Counted from the stretch's first letter, positions 10,001 to 18,800 are shown. The stretch is DNA of 32,029 nt from Myroides sp. NP-2 (GCF_014145665.1 NZ_JACHTD010000021.1:1-32029), one strand, 5' to 3'. Numbers and translations are program-made. The notes: a model not told the origin generated them from the sequence alone.

Positions 10001-12649
10001 TTTCACAAGGAAATTATCTTGTTCCTGCGTTTTCCCTTTTACAGCTACCGTATAGGTTTGACCTTGTTGCGCCTCGACGATTACAGTTGTAAAGTTTTCA
10101 TATGCAGGCGCTTGATCAATCAAATCACTACTTGTCTGTGTAGTTTCATCAAAAGTAAACTCGAAAATAGGCACCGTATACGAACCATTTCCTACTTCTG
10201 GCTCACAATAGTCACCACCTGGATTCACATTTTTCGCTGATTTAATACAGCGAACGGATGATCCTTGTTGTCTCCAACCGCCGGCATTGGGATTCATTGT
10301 TATATTACTGTAATACAAGTATTTTGCATAGTCTGTTGAATTTTCAGAAGTCGACTTACTCCAATAATAACCGCGAACGCCATCACTGTAAACACCATCA
10401 GTTCCTCTAGCTCCTGCAACAGTCAAACGCAAATTACTGTCAAATGCTGTTTGTATATTCGTAATAGACTCCGCAGCAATAATATCTGCCCATTCAACAC
10501 TAGTAGGCGTGCTCCAATCCTCGCCTAAGGCTTTACACGGATCACAACCATTGGTTGCTGAGATTGCTTCTGGTGAAGCAGCTTCCCACGTATCCGTTGT
10601 ATTTCCTGCACTCCACCATTGTGGTGAGCTCACTATAAATCCTCCATTACTTTGTGCAACACCCGAAGGGTTGTTTGGAGATACCCCTCCTCTAAAAACT
10701 GGAGAAGTTCTGTTTTGATGACCATCATCCCAACGTCCCCATTGGAATAAATCTCCATAGGCTAAAGCATCTGTAGCTGCTGTTGCTACCTGCTCACTTC
10801 CTAAATTCTGTTGCAACCAAATACTTCCATCGGCTGTGCGAACTGTTGTATAGGTAACTTGCTGACCATTATAAACGAAGGTAATACATCCTGTATCTCC
10901 TGGATTCTCTCCTGGCTCTTCATTATTACAAGCGGGTTGAACGGGTTCTGACGTAAGATGTAAAGTATAATCCTCAACTTGTCCATAATATGCATTATTA
11001 CACGCATCTTCATCTTCTCCCTCCTCATATCCAGTCCACATGTCTTTGATAATTCGCATACGCGTTTTTCCTACCACAGCATCGTCTGGAATGCGGATTT
11101 GGAACGTTACCTCAACGTCATCTTCTCCTGTTGATGGAGACAGTGAAGCTGCATAATATTCGGTTGCAGGATCAAACTGACCGTCCTTATTCCAGTCGAT
11201 AAATACTCTGATATCATTAACCATTGCCTCCTGCGTTGGTGGCGGAATATTGGTGTTCCCTTGAACGTGTAAAGTATAGGTTTGACCTATTTGAACATTG
11301 GCTTCCATTGCTGTAAAATTCTCATAACCCGGTGATCCTCCAATACGTGCATCGGTGCGATTTTCCAAATCTGCCATTTTTACAAACGTAATAGGTTCTA
11401 CCCCATAATCAGCCGTAACAGGGCAATAACCATCTGGATCATATGTATTTTCAAATAGAATCGCACGGGTAACACCATTGTCAAATCCTGTTACAAAAAG
11501 ATCTTTATCTCCATCGTTGTCATAGTCAAACCAAACTGCTCTAGCATTATACAAGCCTGGCACTACAGCCGAATTTTCCTCGTGAAGTACAAAAGCTTCG
11601 TTGTTTTGATTCTCGTAGAAAAACGTTTTATTCCCCTCAGAAGCTGTACCACCAAAAGCAAATACATCTAAAAACCCATCGTTGTTGTAATCAACCAACG
11701 CACAAGCACCTGCAACTGTTCCTTGGAATTCAAAGGAAGAAGGCGTATAATTTCCTGCACCGTCATTTAAGTATAATTTTAAACTTGGAGCGAAGGTTGA
11801 ATCCATACCAGAAATCAACAAATCTAAATCGCCATCCCCTTCAAAATCTGCAACGCTAATTGATGAAAAATAAATTCCGCCAATACCTGATCCTTCGTGT
11901 TCAATAAAATCGCCATCGCCTTTATTTAAATACAACTTTGTTTCAGGTCGGTAATTGGTACTAAAGCCTGTGATTAAAATATCGTCAAGACCATCTCCAT
12001 TAGCATCGAATATAGCAGAGGCACTAAAGTAGGTGCCCATAAATGTATTGTTTGATGCGACAAAGCTTCCATCCTCTTGTTGGAAATAGAGCTTAGATAC
12101 ATAAACACTCGAACCTTGTCCGTTGACAAATATATCCATGCGTCCATCTCCGTTTAAATCGGCAATGTGAACACTCCCCCAACTAACGGCTTCGATTCCT
12201 GTATCATCGCGTTTTCTAAACGTATTATTTCCCATGTTGTAATAGATTTCAAAAACCTTAGTATTATCAGGAATACCAGGTTCTTTTCGAATTCCCGTAA
12301 TGGCAAAATCCATCAATCCATCTCCGTTTAAATCGCCCACGGCTATAGCCGAATACATAATCAATGAAAACTCATCTTCAAGGGGAACAAACTGCCCGGC
12401 TTCATTCACATAGACAGAAGTATTCCCTACTTCATATCCCACTATGGCACCTGAGTATATCAAATCGGGATAGTCATCTCCATTAATGTCCATCACTGCA
12501 CAATCGCCAAAGAAAATCCCGTCAAATGTTTGGGAGGTAACTTGGCGAAAATCCTGTGCATAGCTGCTAAAACAGCCTATAATACTTAAACATAGTGCAT
12601 AAAAAATACACTTCATTTTATGAGTACACATCTTATTTTTTTTAGTCAT
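7034..12649 (-). CDS. Giant multidomain T9SS surface protein (FG-GAP, GEVED, FISUMP, Ig-like, MBG)
   Basis: A 1871-residue exported protein. The signal peptide ends at SSYAQ; Met12 (position 12616) is an equally good start and gives a more typical leader, MKCIFYALCLSIIGCF. Order of parts: seven FG-GAP/VCBS-type blocks with DxNxDGxxD calcium-type loops (about 35-415, e.g. DLNGDGRMDIFVNG); GEVED domain (~430-580, ends GQVEDYTLHL); FISUMP domain (~600-830, IWLQQNL, GYYWSKS, VRCIK); second GEVED (~850-990); BIG2 Ig-like (~995-1080); a fibronectin-III-like stretch; an MBG_2-like unit (TKVYDAAVHT) and three YDGT-type repeats (~1310-1520); further Ig-like units; and a T9SS type A sorting domain (~1795-1871, YPNPVVLGQKV to FVVKK). 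Probably a surface adhesin or binding protein. Ligand unknown. Confidence 0.9.
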   Translation of the reverse strand: MTKKNKMCTHKMKCIFYALCLSIIGCFSSYAQDFRQVTSQTFDGIFFGDCAVMDINGDDYPDLIYSGAIVGYEVGNTSVYVNEAGQFVPLEDEFSLIMYSAIAVGDLNGDGLMDFAITGIRKEPGIPDNTKVFEIYYNMGNNTFRKRDDTGIEAVSWGSVHIADLNGDGRMDIFVNGQGSSVYVSKLYFQQEDGSFVASNNTFMGTYFSASAIFDANGDGLDDILITGFSTNYRPETKLYLNKGDGDFIEHEGSGIGGIYFSSISVADFEGDGDLDLLISGMDSTFAPSLKLYLNDGAGNYTPSSFEFQGTVAGACALVDYNNDGFLDVFAFGGTASEGNKTFFYENQNNEAFVLHEENSAVVPGLYNARAVWFDYDNDGDKDLFVTGFDNGVTRAILFENTYDPDGYCPVTADYGVEPITFVKMADLENRTDARIGGSPGYENFTAMEANVQIGQTYTLHVQGNTNIPPPTQEAMVNDIRVFIDWNKDGQFDPATEYYAASLSPSTGEDDVEVTFQIRIPDDAVVGKTRMRIIKDMWTGYEEGEDEDACNNAYYGQVEDYTLHLTSEPVQPACNNEEPGENPGDTGCITFVYNGQQVTYTTVRTADGSIWLQQNLGSEQVATAATDALAYGDLFQWGRWDDGHQNRTSPVFRGGVSPNNPSGVAQSNGGFIVSSPQWWSAGNTTDTWEAASPEAISATNGCDPCKALGEDWSTPTSVEWADIIAAESITNIQTAFDSNLRLTVAGARGTDGVYSDGVRGYYWSKSTSENSTDYAKYLYYSNITMNPNAGGWRQQGSSVRCIKSAKNVNPGGDYCEPEVGNGSYTVPIFEFTFDETTQTSSDLIDQAPAYENFTTVIVEAQQGQTYTVAVKGKTQEQDNFLVKAYIDFNHDFQFSEAESIELGFLQNVGNGIGELTATIAVPADALIGQTRMRIVSMYHNPTSSLGVLENVPCPVGYYLGQVEDYTLNITTGIPVTGVEVTTANSVPAEITAENGTLQLVAQVLPAGTNQAVTWSMTEGETLGSIDQNGVLTAIGNGEVKVRATAVQDGTTYGEITVTINIEALRCPPITLSIDQIGEEQATLTLASNATAFEIEYGPAGFERGSGTSIDLVGYNQLIEGLTAETTYDVYVRVSGCDTWEKITFETIKLKEQIITAADVSKVYGDAPFGVGETTSNLPLTYAVSDAAVAVVENGLLVIKGAGETEVVISQEGNEEYLPATAVRFNLQVAKAPLTVIATDQTKVYDAAVHTRWAVSYTGLVYGETAAVLTGEPHYAGAALEATQVGTYPIEISGYESHNYDIQYQAGTLEIAKARLNNLVFDSGSFIYDGTPKSIYITQNLPEGVTVTYEGNEQVEVGSYLVKASVSGGVNYEDRELEARLIIRHQLSGLTFENQTFVYDGTEHTLAISGELPEGVTVTYTNNGKINAGVYQVIATIVGGERYGNLELTANLTITKATLVGILFEDRTFVYDGTPKSIYVSGTIPQGVTVEHINNGKTAVGRYEVEAKIQGGTNYVSQQLKALLTIEKAPQVITLDEIQTLILSETDDFQLQARSTSTLPLQYTYEYTGSKPAAEVSESGWVTLKKVGEITITVSQAGDANHHAATAVRLVLRIVNNDATIHELWIGEEYYDKPQKEIYHLISCDDSSETVQINVVVDEGAQVQPSNQFVIAVPKPGIYKQTITITSQNGKVIEHYTLIVEKAFAFKDIAVNKFNNSLLINNNPQTNGGYHFSGFQWFKNGTLVSEEQVYSVGKTGLLDYNDVYHAIVTTKDGENIHVCPMEEVNGQNKEIQLYPNPVVLGQKVTLVVKGINANLAGIPVKIYSLGGQLLHSVAMEGELTEISLPQNLPSGMYVAVFELNGQKESIKFVVKK

Positions 12650-12727
12650 GATTAATTAACTTAAATTAATTTTGCTTTTATTGAGTCCCTAACTCAACGA
12701 ACGCAGTAGGTTGGGGGTTATACTACG

Positions 12728-12755
12728 TCCTGTCAAAAAGCGAAGAACGACAGGA
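12728..12755 (-). promoter_or_regulatory. Hairpin in the leader of the giant surface-protein gene
   Basis: TCCTGTC and GACAGGA form a 7-bp stem around a 14-base loop, about 80 bases upstream of the start codon in the expected transcript. It has no T-run, so it is not a classical terminator. It could affect leader stability or translation. Function is inferred only. Confidence 0.35.
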
Positions 12756-12827
12756 AAGAAATGCCGTCCTTTAGGTGTAAAATCTGGGTATAAATGATTC
12801 ATATAAATGGTGTTTTTAATTCTAACA

Positions 12828-12835
12828 CAAAACTA
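12828..12835 (-). promoter_or_regulatory. Possible Bacteroidota -7 element for the giant gene
   Basis: The minus strand reads TAGTTTTG, matching the Bacteroidota consensus TAnnTTTG. A TTTG lies upstream after a 23-base spacer, which is longer than the usual ~19-20, so the match is imperfect. The transcript would begin near 12820 and have a ~170-base leader. Confidence 0.3.
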
Positions 12836-13201
12836 TTTATATTAAATCTAATTAAAAACAAACTGAATTCATTTGTAGAATTTTCTATACAACACTAGAA
12901 TAGCGAGGCAATAGACAATAGAATTAGTCTAATTAAATATAAATTACTATTATTTTGTTAATTTTTCACTAAGTATTGTTCCTTAAAACCGCAGTATAGG
13001 GAGTGTTAAATCGACATTTGTCTACGAATCAGGCGAATTAGTTCGCAGACATTCCTTTTTTAATACACCTATACGTGCTTTAGGAATAACACAATACCTA
13101 CTAAGATGTTTGCCAATTACTTGGGAATACTTTTACATCCCTTAGAAAAACAATACCTTAGCTACACGAATTGTCCATGGTCTTTTTTCAATTTACAACT
13201 T

Positions 13202-14086
13202 ATGTCTGATCAGATTTACAACTATTCGATTCAGGATATGCTCCAACTGCTTGAACACGATTTTCAAGAAAGTGGGTTATACCTGGATTTTCGACGTAAT
13301 TATTCGGATAATCCGCTAAAACATCCGTATCGCAACCACAACTATACCCTTATAATTGTTACCCAAGGAACGATAGAGGTACAACTAGATCTCATTTCCT
13401 ACCAATTAGCGGCCCATACGCTTGCACTCATACCGCCTCAAACTGTTATATACTTTAAGCAGTTAAGCGAGGATCTACATTTTGTCACCTTGAGTTTTGA
13501 CAAGTCCTTTGCCATCGATCACACGCAAAATGAAAAGAGTGATTTCACACTGCTTGCTCCGCATACTGTTACGCATTTAGGGCTGTCAGATGAGCAACTC
13601 CAAACACTGCTAACCCTTTGTGAATTAATGGATCAAAAAAACAAGCAAAAAGATTCCATTCCACAGTATATCGAGGCCATCCACCACCTTTTTGCTGTGT
13701 TCTTGCTCGAGCTGAAAGCTATTAGTGTAGCTAACAACACCGATCTAAAAGAACGCACCTCGAGAAAAGAACATTTGACCCTGCATTTTTTAGAAACACT
13801 GCAACTGCATTTTAAAAAGGAAAAACACATTCGCTTTTATGCGGATGAGCTATGTGTTTCAGAACGATATTTAGCGAAAGTGGTTAAAGAAGTTACCTCT
13901 AAAACCATAGGTGAACTCATTGACAAGGCGGTGATTTTGGAAGCTCAACTCCTGCTGTCAAACTCCTCACTGAGTATAGGAGAGATTGCTGATGTGCTTA
14001 ATTTTAACACGACTTCCTTTTTCGGCAAGTTTTTTAAGCGAAACGTCGGCTGTTCGCCCCGGGCTTATAGAAACAGTTTGGCGTAG
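13202..14086 (+). CDS. AraC-family transcription regulator (cupin-like sensor)
   Basis: About 294 residues from the preferred start at 13202 (MSDQIYNYSIQDMLQ). The frame is open up to 13106, but the extra 32 residues do not resemble the family. Residues ~40-140 look like an AraC-type beta sensor domain (YTLIIVTQGTIEVQLDLISY, LALIPPQTVIYFK). The C-terminal ~100 residues hold the paired helix-turn-helix: IRFYADELCVSERYLAKVVK, then LSIGEIADVLNFNTTSFFGK and FKRNVGCSPRAYR, the conserved end of AraC domains. It stands alone between the giant gene (divergent) and two small membrane-protein genes. Target and ligand unknown. Confidence 0.87.
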   Translation: MSDQIYNYSIQDMLQLLEHDFQESGLYLDFRRNYSDNPLKHPYRNHNYTLIIVTQGTIEVQLDLISYQLAAHTLALIPPQTVIYFKQLSEDLHFVTLSFDKSFAIDHTQNEKSDFTLLAPHTVTHLGLSDEQLQTLLTLCELMDQKNKQKDSIPQYIEAIHHLFAVFLLELKAISVANNTDLKERTSRKEHLTLHFLETLQLHFKKEKHIRFYADELCVSERYLAKVVKEVTSKTIGELIDKAVILEAQLLLSNSSLSIGEIADVLNFNTTSFFGKFFKRNVGCSPRAYRNSLA

Positions 14087-14312
14087 TCAAGCTCAGTTTA
14101 CTTGCATTACATCGGTCTTGTTCGATTGAAAGCAATGGGATTGAAAGACGCTTAAAAAACGAAGAGAGGGAATACCCTAGGTCAAAAACGAGTTGATATC
14201 GCAAAAAAGGCGTATTTTAGACCAATTATAGGTACAAATAGTTCTTTTTTCCGCGCTTTATTTGAACCAAATTTGCAGTGACAAAACGCCAACAGACATT
14301 TATACATCAACC

Positions 14313-14621
14313 ATGAGTAAACATTATATCACGTGTAGTGCTTGTAAAACAGAGAATTTAAACAGCGATTATTGCACCAATTGCGGAGAGATCATCAACG
14401 TGGTGTTAAAACGCCAAATGGAACAACAGCGCATTCAGGAGGAACGCATACAGAAAGAACTCCAGGCTGAGCCGACAAAAGTGGAAAAACTCTTCAGAAA
14501 ACTGCGCTATCACCCCAACCCTTTAGTGCGTGTGCTTATGATAATTGCCAACACTATTTGGATGATTATTGCGGGAATTGCAGCTGGAATTGCCTATCTG
14601 ATTGGGATGATCGCTGCCTGA
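14313..14621 (+). CDS. Zinc-ribbon small membrane-anchored protein
   Basis: About 102 residues from ATG 14313 (MSKHYITCSACKTEN). An upstream TTG-initiated extension to 14262 is unlikely because it adds an unrelated stretch before the zinc ribbon. Residues ~8-27 carry two CxxC pairs (CSACKTENLNSDYCTNCGE), a zinc ribbon of the type often found at the N-terminus of small membrane proteins. A charged, probably coiled-coil segment (KRQMEQQRIQEERIQKELQ) and a C-terminal hydrophobic helix (MIIAGIAAGIAYLIGMIAA) follow. The next gene begins 37 bases downstream, so the two may be co-transcribed. Function unknown. Confidence 0.72.
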   Translation: MSKHYITCSACKTENLNSDYCTNCGEIINVVLKRQMEQQRIQEERIQKELQAEPTKVEKLFRKLRYHPNPLVRVLMIIANTIWMIIAGIAAGIAYLIGMIAA

Positions 14622-14658
14622 GTACCTCATCTAGTACAAATACGGTATAACGAAATCT

Positions 14659-15009
14659 ATGAGAAAAGCGCTCTTTTATAGTGCCTTGAGTATTGCTGCA
14701 GTCATCTATATGTTTCAGCAAACGGGCCAAGCCCTCCCCTCTTGGGTTAATAACTACGTCAATGATTTTCTTACCCTTCCACTGGTTCTTGGGATTTGCT
14801 TGTTTGTCGCACGAAAAATCAAGGGGGACAAACAGCTCCAACTTCCATTGCCGTTGATCTTGACTATTACCGCCTTCTATTGCTTTTATTTTGAGTGGTA
14901 TCTCCCTCAACACAATGATAGATATACTGGCGACGTCGTCGATTGTTTGCTTTATTTTGCAGGAGCTACAGTTTTCTATCTACTCCATAGCGTAGATCAC
15001 AAAAAATAG
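14659..15009 (+). CDS. Small four-helix membrane protein
   Basis: 116 residues with about four hydrophobic helices: MRKALFYSALSIAAVIYMF, FLTLPLVLGICLFVAR, PLILTITAFYCFYFEWY and DCLLYFAGATVFYLLHS. The conserved-looking FEWYLP...RYTGDVVDCLLYFAG block recalls a small Flavobacteriia family sometimes labelled as a magnesium-citrate transporter-like protein; that label is poorly supported and I would not assign transport from sequence alone. It lies just behind the zinc-ribbon gene and is the last backbone gene before the repeat region and island. Confidence 0.7.
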   Translation: MRKALFYSALSIAAVIYMFQQTGQALPSWVNNYVNDFLTLPLVLGICLFVARKIKGDKQLQLPLPLILTITAFYCFYFEWYLPQHNDRYTGDVVDCLLYFAGATVFYLLHSVDHKK

Positions 15010-15149
15010 GGCCAAACTGCGCATCTTTCTTCTTTCTACTTTTGCTGGCCATTGCTGATGCTATTCTTGATCGTATAGTAAACTCTTCCCGTGGAATAGA
15101 TCTTAACGGAATCATTAAAGGACATGCTTGTAGCGGTTGAAATAACTTT

Positions 15150-15210
15150 TTAAAGTGGCTGCATTTAACCGAAATAGGTGGTGCAGTCCGACCGAAATAA
15201 CCATAAATAT
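15150..15210. repeat. CCGAAATA-type short repeats, possible insertion-sequence end remnant
   Basis: AACCGAAATAGGTGG (CCGAAATA at 15169-15176) and GACCGAAATAACC (15192-15199) repeat at 23-base spacing. A degenerate GGTTGAAATAA lies just upstream near 15134. The block AGTGGCTGCATTTAACCG with multiple internal repeats recalls the multiply repeated ends of IS21-family elements, from memory only. No transposase is present. Confidence 0.3.
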
Positions 15211-15238
15211 CAGCATATTGAAATAAACAAGAAACGAA

Positions 15239-15271
15239 CTTGTAAAAGGTTTGTAAGGGGTTTGTAAGGGA
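15239..15271 (+). repeat. Three tandem 11-bp repeats, TTTGTAAGGGG type
   Basis: CTTGTAAAAGG, TTTGTAAGGGG and TTTGTAAGGGA follow one another with an exact 11-base period. The period is about one helical turn, so the units face the same side of the DNA. The array is opposed by a second array at 15319-15362. Confidence 0.8.
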
Positions 15272-15318
15272 AAAGTTAATATTTACTAGGGTTTAAGGCC
15301 TTTTTACCTATGTTACCC

Positions 15319-15362
15319 TTTACAAACCATTTACTATCCCTTTACTATCCCTTTACTATCTA
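15319..15362 (-). repeat. Four tandem 11-bp repeats in the opposite orientation
   Basis: TTTACAAACCA, TTTACTATCCC, TTTACTATCCC and TTTACTATCTA run with an 11-base period. The first unit with its preceding CCC is nearly the reverse complement of the left array's GGTTTGTAAGGG. The two arrays therefore form an inverted arrangement around a ~47-base centre. Confidence 0.8.
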
Positions 15363-15607
15363 CCTCTAATTTTCCCCTTTAGCAAGTGGTCCATCAGCCT
15401 TTGTTGCAACAACGAATCATTCTACCGCCTAGTGTAAGGCCAAGAGGCTCCCTCTCTTTCCTCCGGGCCATAGGAGGCGGATTTTCGCGTTTTCAGAACT
15501 AAGAAAGGAATCATCGTAAGGGGGAATTAGGCATTCAACTGAATAAAATGAAAATCCACTTCGAAAGGAAAAAGGAGTACATATTCCATACAGGATATAT
15601 AGACAAA

Positions 15608-15637
15608 AAAACCGATAACTATCGTTATCGGTTTTCT
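15608..15637 (-). terminator. Hairpin terminator directly after the left att repeat
   Basis: AAAACCGATAAC-TATC-GTTATCGGTTTT, a perfect 12-bp stem with a 4-base loop. On the minus strand it follows the repeat CCCTCTTTCTCCGC by a few bases and is followed by a run of T. This is the arrangement expected after the 3' end of a tRNA gene. Confidence 0.8.
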
Positions 15638-15639
15638 TT

Positions 15640-15653
15640 GCGGAGAAAGAGGG
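15640..15653. repeat. Left direct repeat of the island (att site)
   Basis: GCGGAGAAAGAGGG, repeated exactly at 31903-31916. On the minus strand it reads CCCTC-TTTCTCC-G-C, which matches the 3' half of a T-stem, a seven-base acceptor strand and discriminator G, as in a tRNA-Ser 3' end. Confidence 0.72.
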
Positions 15654-15810
15654 TTAGCCTCTTTTATGCCGTATGCTATATAAATAGGGAGATTCACTTT
15701 TTTGGATTGTGGTGAGCACCTTATTCGGAAAGTTTTATGCTATGATTGGAATCGTTTGATTCTGATTCAAATATACTGTTTATAAATTGATTTTGAAAGA
15801 AAAGAGATTG

Positions 15811-18800
15811 CTATATTCGTGCCATTCGTTGAGATTCAATTTTATTAATATCTTGTATCGTTATATTGTTTTGAATTACTAAATTTTCAAGATGATCTCG
15901 GTTTAATAAACTAATATCATTAGACTTTGCTAAAAGCGTAGCTGATGAGCTGTAATTATTATTAGTTATCGTAAGTAATTTGAACTGCTCCTTAAATCTG
16001 TCCTCGTAATATTTCTTCGCAGTACAAATTTCTTGTATTGCATCATTCCCAACTAATGATTTTGTTTGCTTGGCCTGTATGAGGTAATTTTCCCCGTTCC
16101 TTAAAGCTACAACATCTACACCTTTGTCATTGGAATAAGGTGTAAGATAAACTTCAAAACCTTGACATTTATAAAGCGATGCTATACTTGCTTCAAAAAG
16201 ATTTGGATAAAGTTTATCAATTTCAGTCATTGAAAGCGGTTTAGGCTTGCACTCTGTTTTCGTTCCAAAAATATTTCCAAAAAGTTCATCAGGTGTAATT
16301 TCTGCTTGTTCTGTTGGGAATAACGTATTACTTGCCAATGCTTTTTTGTTATTCAATAATGTATCAAGAATTTCATCGAAAGACTTTAACCTACTACCAT
16401 CTTCACCTTTCATCTCCTCAGGGAAAATTGCCATAGGATAATATACAAACACATCCTTTTGTTGCCCGATTCTGTATGCTCTATCTGTTGCTTGTTCTTC
16501 TTTCGCAGGATTCCAATGTCTTGTATAATGAATAATGTGATTGGCTTTTGTAACATTCAATCCAACACCTGCTGCTATTGGCGACATAATAATTACATTG
16601 AATCCATCTTCTGACTGAAATCTATCAATAGTTTGCTGTCGGCTTAATTTTGATTTACCTTCTAACTTCTTGGTCGTTGGAGTATCTCCGTTGATAATGC
16701 TTGCAAATATTCCAAAAATGTCATAAACTATTTTCTGCAACATTTTTTGGGTTTCTCTTCTGTCTGCAAATACGATAACTTTTTCTTTCTTATATTGTAT
16801 GTCTGTTAAAATCCCTACTGTTGTTTGCAATTTGGACGAGCTTTTTATTAGGTCATCACTTGTAAAATTTAATATTTGATTTTCTAATAAATAAGGATGG
16901 TCAGATATGTCTCTAACAGCCCAAAGCGATTTTAGTTTTTGATTTCTTCTTTCAACTCCTTCCAATTCTGAATCATTTGCTATTGCAATTTCATTTTTGT
17001 ATCGGTCTAATTGAACAGATGGCATTACTTTTTTGATTCTTGAATTTTGATTATCGTGTTTTTTAGGTAAATCTTTTGCAACATCGCTTTTTAATCTTCT
17101 TTTGATAAATACACCAATGTTGTTACGAAGTTGTTCCGTTAATACTTTAATATCTGTATTCTCATCGCTTAAGGGTTTTTGATATTCTTTTGCAAAATCT
17201 TTGGCATTACCCAGAAGGCCAGGAACTGCATAATCCATTAAACACCAAATATCAACCAAAGTGTTTTCTACTGGCGTTCCTGTCATTGCAATTTTAAAAT
17301 CGGCTTTTAGAGCTTTACTTGCATTAGTTATTAGTGTTCCAGGGGTCTTAATTTTTTGTGCTTCGTCTAATGCAATAATTGCAAAATTAACTAAACCTAA
17401 ACTAATTTGATATGAACGTAACGTTTCATAGTTTGTTAGAATAATTTGTTTGAATTGCAGCCTTTTTGCATCTTGTTGGTTTTGAATTGGGTTGTTTTCT
17501 TTTGTTAATGAAACACCGCCATACAATTTACATAATTGTAAATTCTGTGGACTAAAAAATTTCTCATATTCGTTTTCCCAATTTTCGAGTAAACTAACAG
17601 GTGCAACAATTAAATAAGGTTTATTGTCATCGTATGTTTGGCTATGCCATTCTATGAAATACAAAAGCTGTAAGGTCTTACCCAATCCCATATCATCCGC
17701 GAGCAATCCGCCTGCAAAGTTTCCTTTGAATAAAGATTGCAACCAAGAAACCCCCTCTTTTTGATGTTCTTTTAAACTAATACCGATATTCAAATTGGGG
17801 ATTTCGTAAAAACTATGTTTTAGGTTTTTAGGTAGTTCATCCCCTTTTGAAAACTCGGTTAGTTCTGCATTTTCTTTGATAATCAGAACTTCGTGGTCTG
17901 TTTTCTTCTCTTGCTTTATGGGTTTGTTTGGGGATTCAAATTGCTTTTTTGCAGTTTTGATAAACTTTTCAGCATGTTCAATAGGAATTTCGGCGTTTTC
18001 CCATTCAACGTTTTGTTTGTTTTCTTTTATAGCTTTTTCTTTTTGCTCAATAAAGTCATTGAGTTTTTCTAGCGTTTTGAAATATATTTTTTTTTCTCCA
18101 TCAACTTTATCTTTTATTACAATTCCCGGAATCCATTGTGATTTATATGGACTTGCAAATGGGTAGAACTTCGGACTGTAAACCCCAATTTCTTTTACTC
18201 TATCGCTGTAAAAAACAGTAAAATCAATTACCTCATCATCAAAAACCAATTCAGGGTGCTCAATAATCTCTTGTATTCTTTCACGGTCTGAAATTTTTCT
18301 ATGCGTTTTTATTTTTTGAAGTTCAGCTTTCTGATTTTTCGATATAACTACTCTTGTAGTTTCTCCATTATTTGATGATACCGGATAAACGTCACGCACT
18401 ATTGGCAACCTATCAAAAGTATTGGTGAAGCCAATTGTATTGTCAATTTCTATTGTTGGGATGATTTCAAAAAGACCGTTATTAAAATCAATATCCAATT
18501 TTATTTTTTCAGGAATAAATAATTCCTGATTGCTTAAGAACTGCTCTAAAGTCAATCCGCTTTCTTTGGATAGCGTTTTTAATTCAGATAGTTTTTTTAA
18601 GTTGGTTACATTCCCTTTTTCAGTTTCAGGTAAATTGTTAAATTCTTCAATTGCTTCACAAAGCAAATATTGATTTTCTGAAAGTAAGTACTCTGTTTCT
18701 TCAATTTTAATTATTGCACTGTTTCGGTTTGTTTTTAACCTTGTTCCATTTGGTGCAAAATCGAAAAACCCATATTTGAACTTAAAAGAGTTATGTGTTA

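Larger units (their letters stand above)
12650..13201. other. Divergent intergenic region with 5' leader of the giant gene
   Basis: No gene. On the minus strand it holds the leader of the 1871-residue gene, including a hairpin at 12728-12755 and a possible promoter at 12828-12835. The right half should hold the promoter of the plus-strand AraC gene. An open frame extends the AraC gene upstream to 13106, but that extension is not convincing. Confidence 0.5.
15010..15810. other. Gene-free junction between backbone and island
   Basis: About 800 bases without a credible gene. It contains, in order: CCGAAATA-type repeats (15150-15210), two opposed arrays of 11-bp repeats (15239-15362), a tRNA-type terminator (15608-15637) and the left direct repeat of the island (15640-15653). 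The last ~95 bases before 15810 are the region downstream of zorD and show only a weak GAATC/GATTC hairpin. A 55-codon frame from 15548 runs through the repeat but looks accidental. Confidence 0.6.

Noticed and set aside
13106..13201. N-terminal extension of the AraC regulator from ATG 13106
   Set aside because: The extra 32 residues do not resemble AraC proteins, while MSDQIYNYS at 13202 gives a normal length. The extension cannot be excluded.
14262..14312. TTG-started extension of the zinc-ribbon protein
   Set aside because: The zinc ribbon starts normally a few residues after ATG 14313; the extra residues add nothing recognisable.
15319..15362. CRISPR-like array
   Set aside because: Repeats are 11 bp, directly abutting, without spacers, and no cas genes are near.
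15548..15715. A 55-codon frame (MKIHFERKKEYIFHTGYIDK...) running through the left att repeat
   Set aside because: It runs through the terminator hairpin and the direct repeat, is rich in Lys, Arg and aromatic residues as expected of AT-rich noncoding DNA, and has no family likeness. The tRNA-end explanation fits better.
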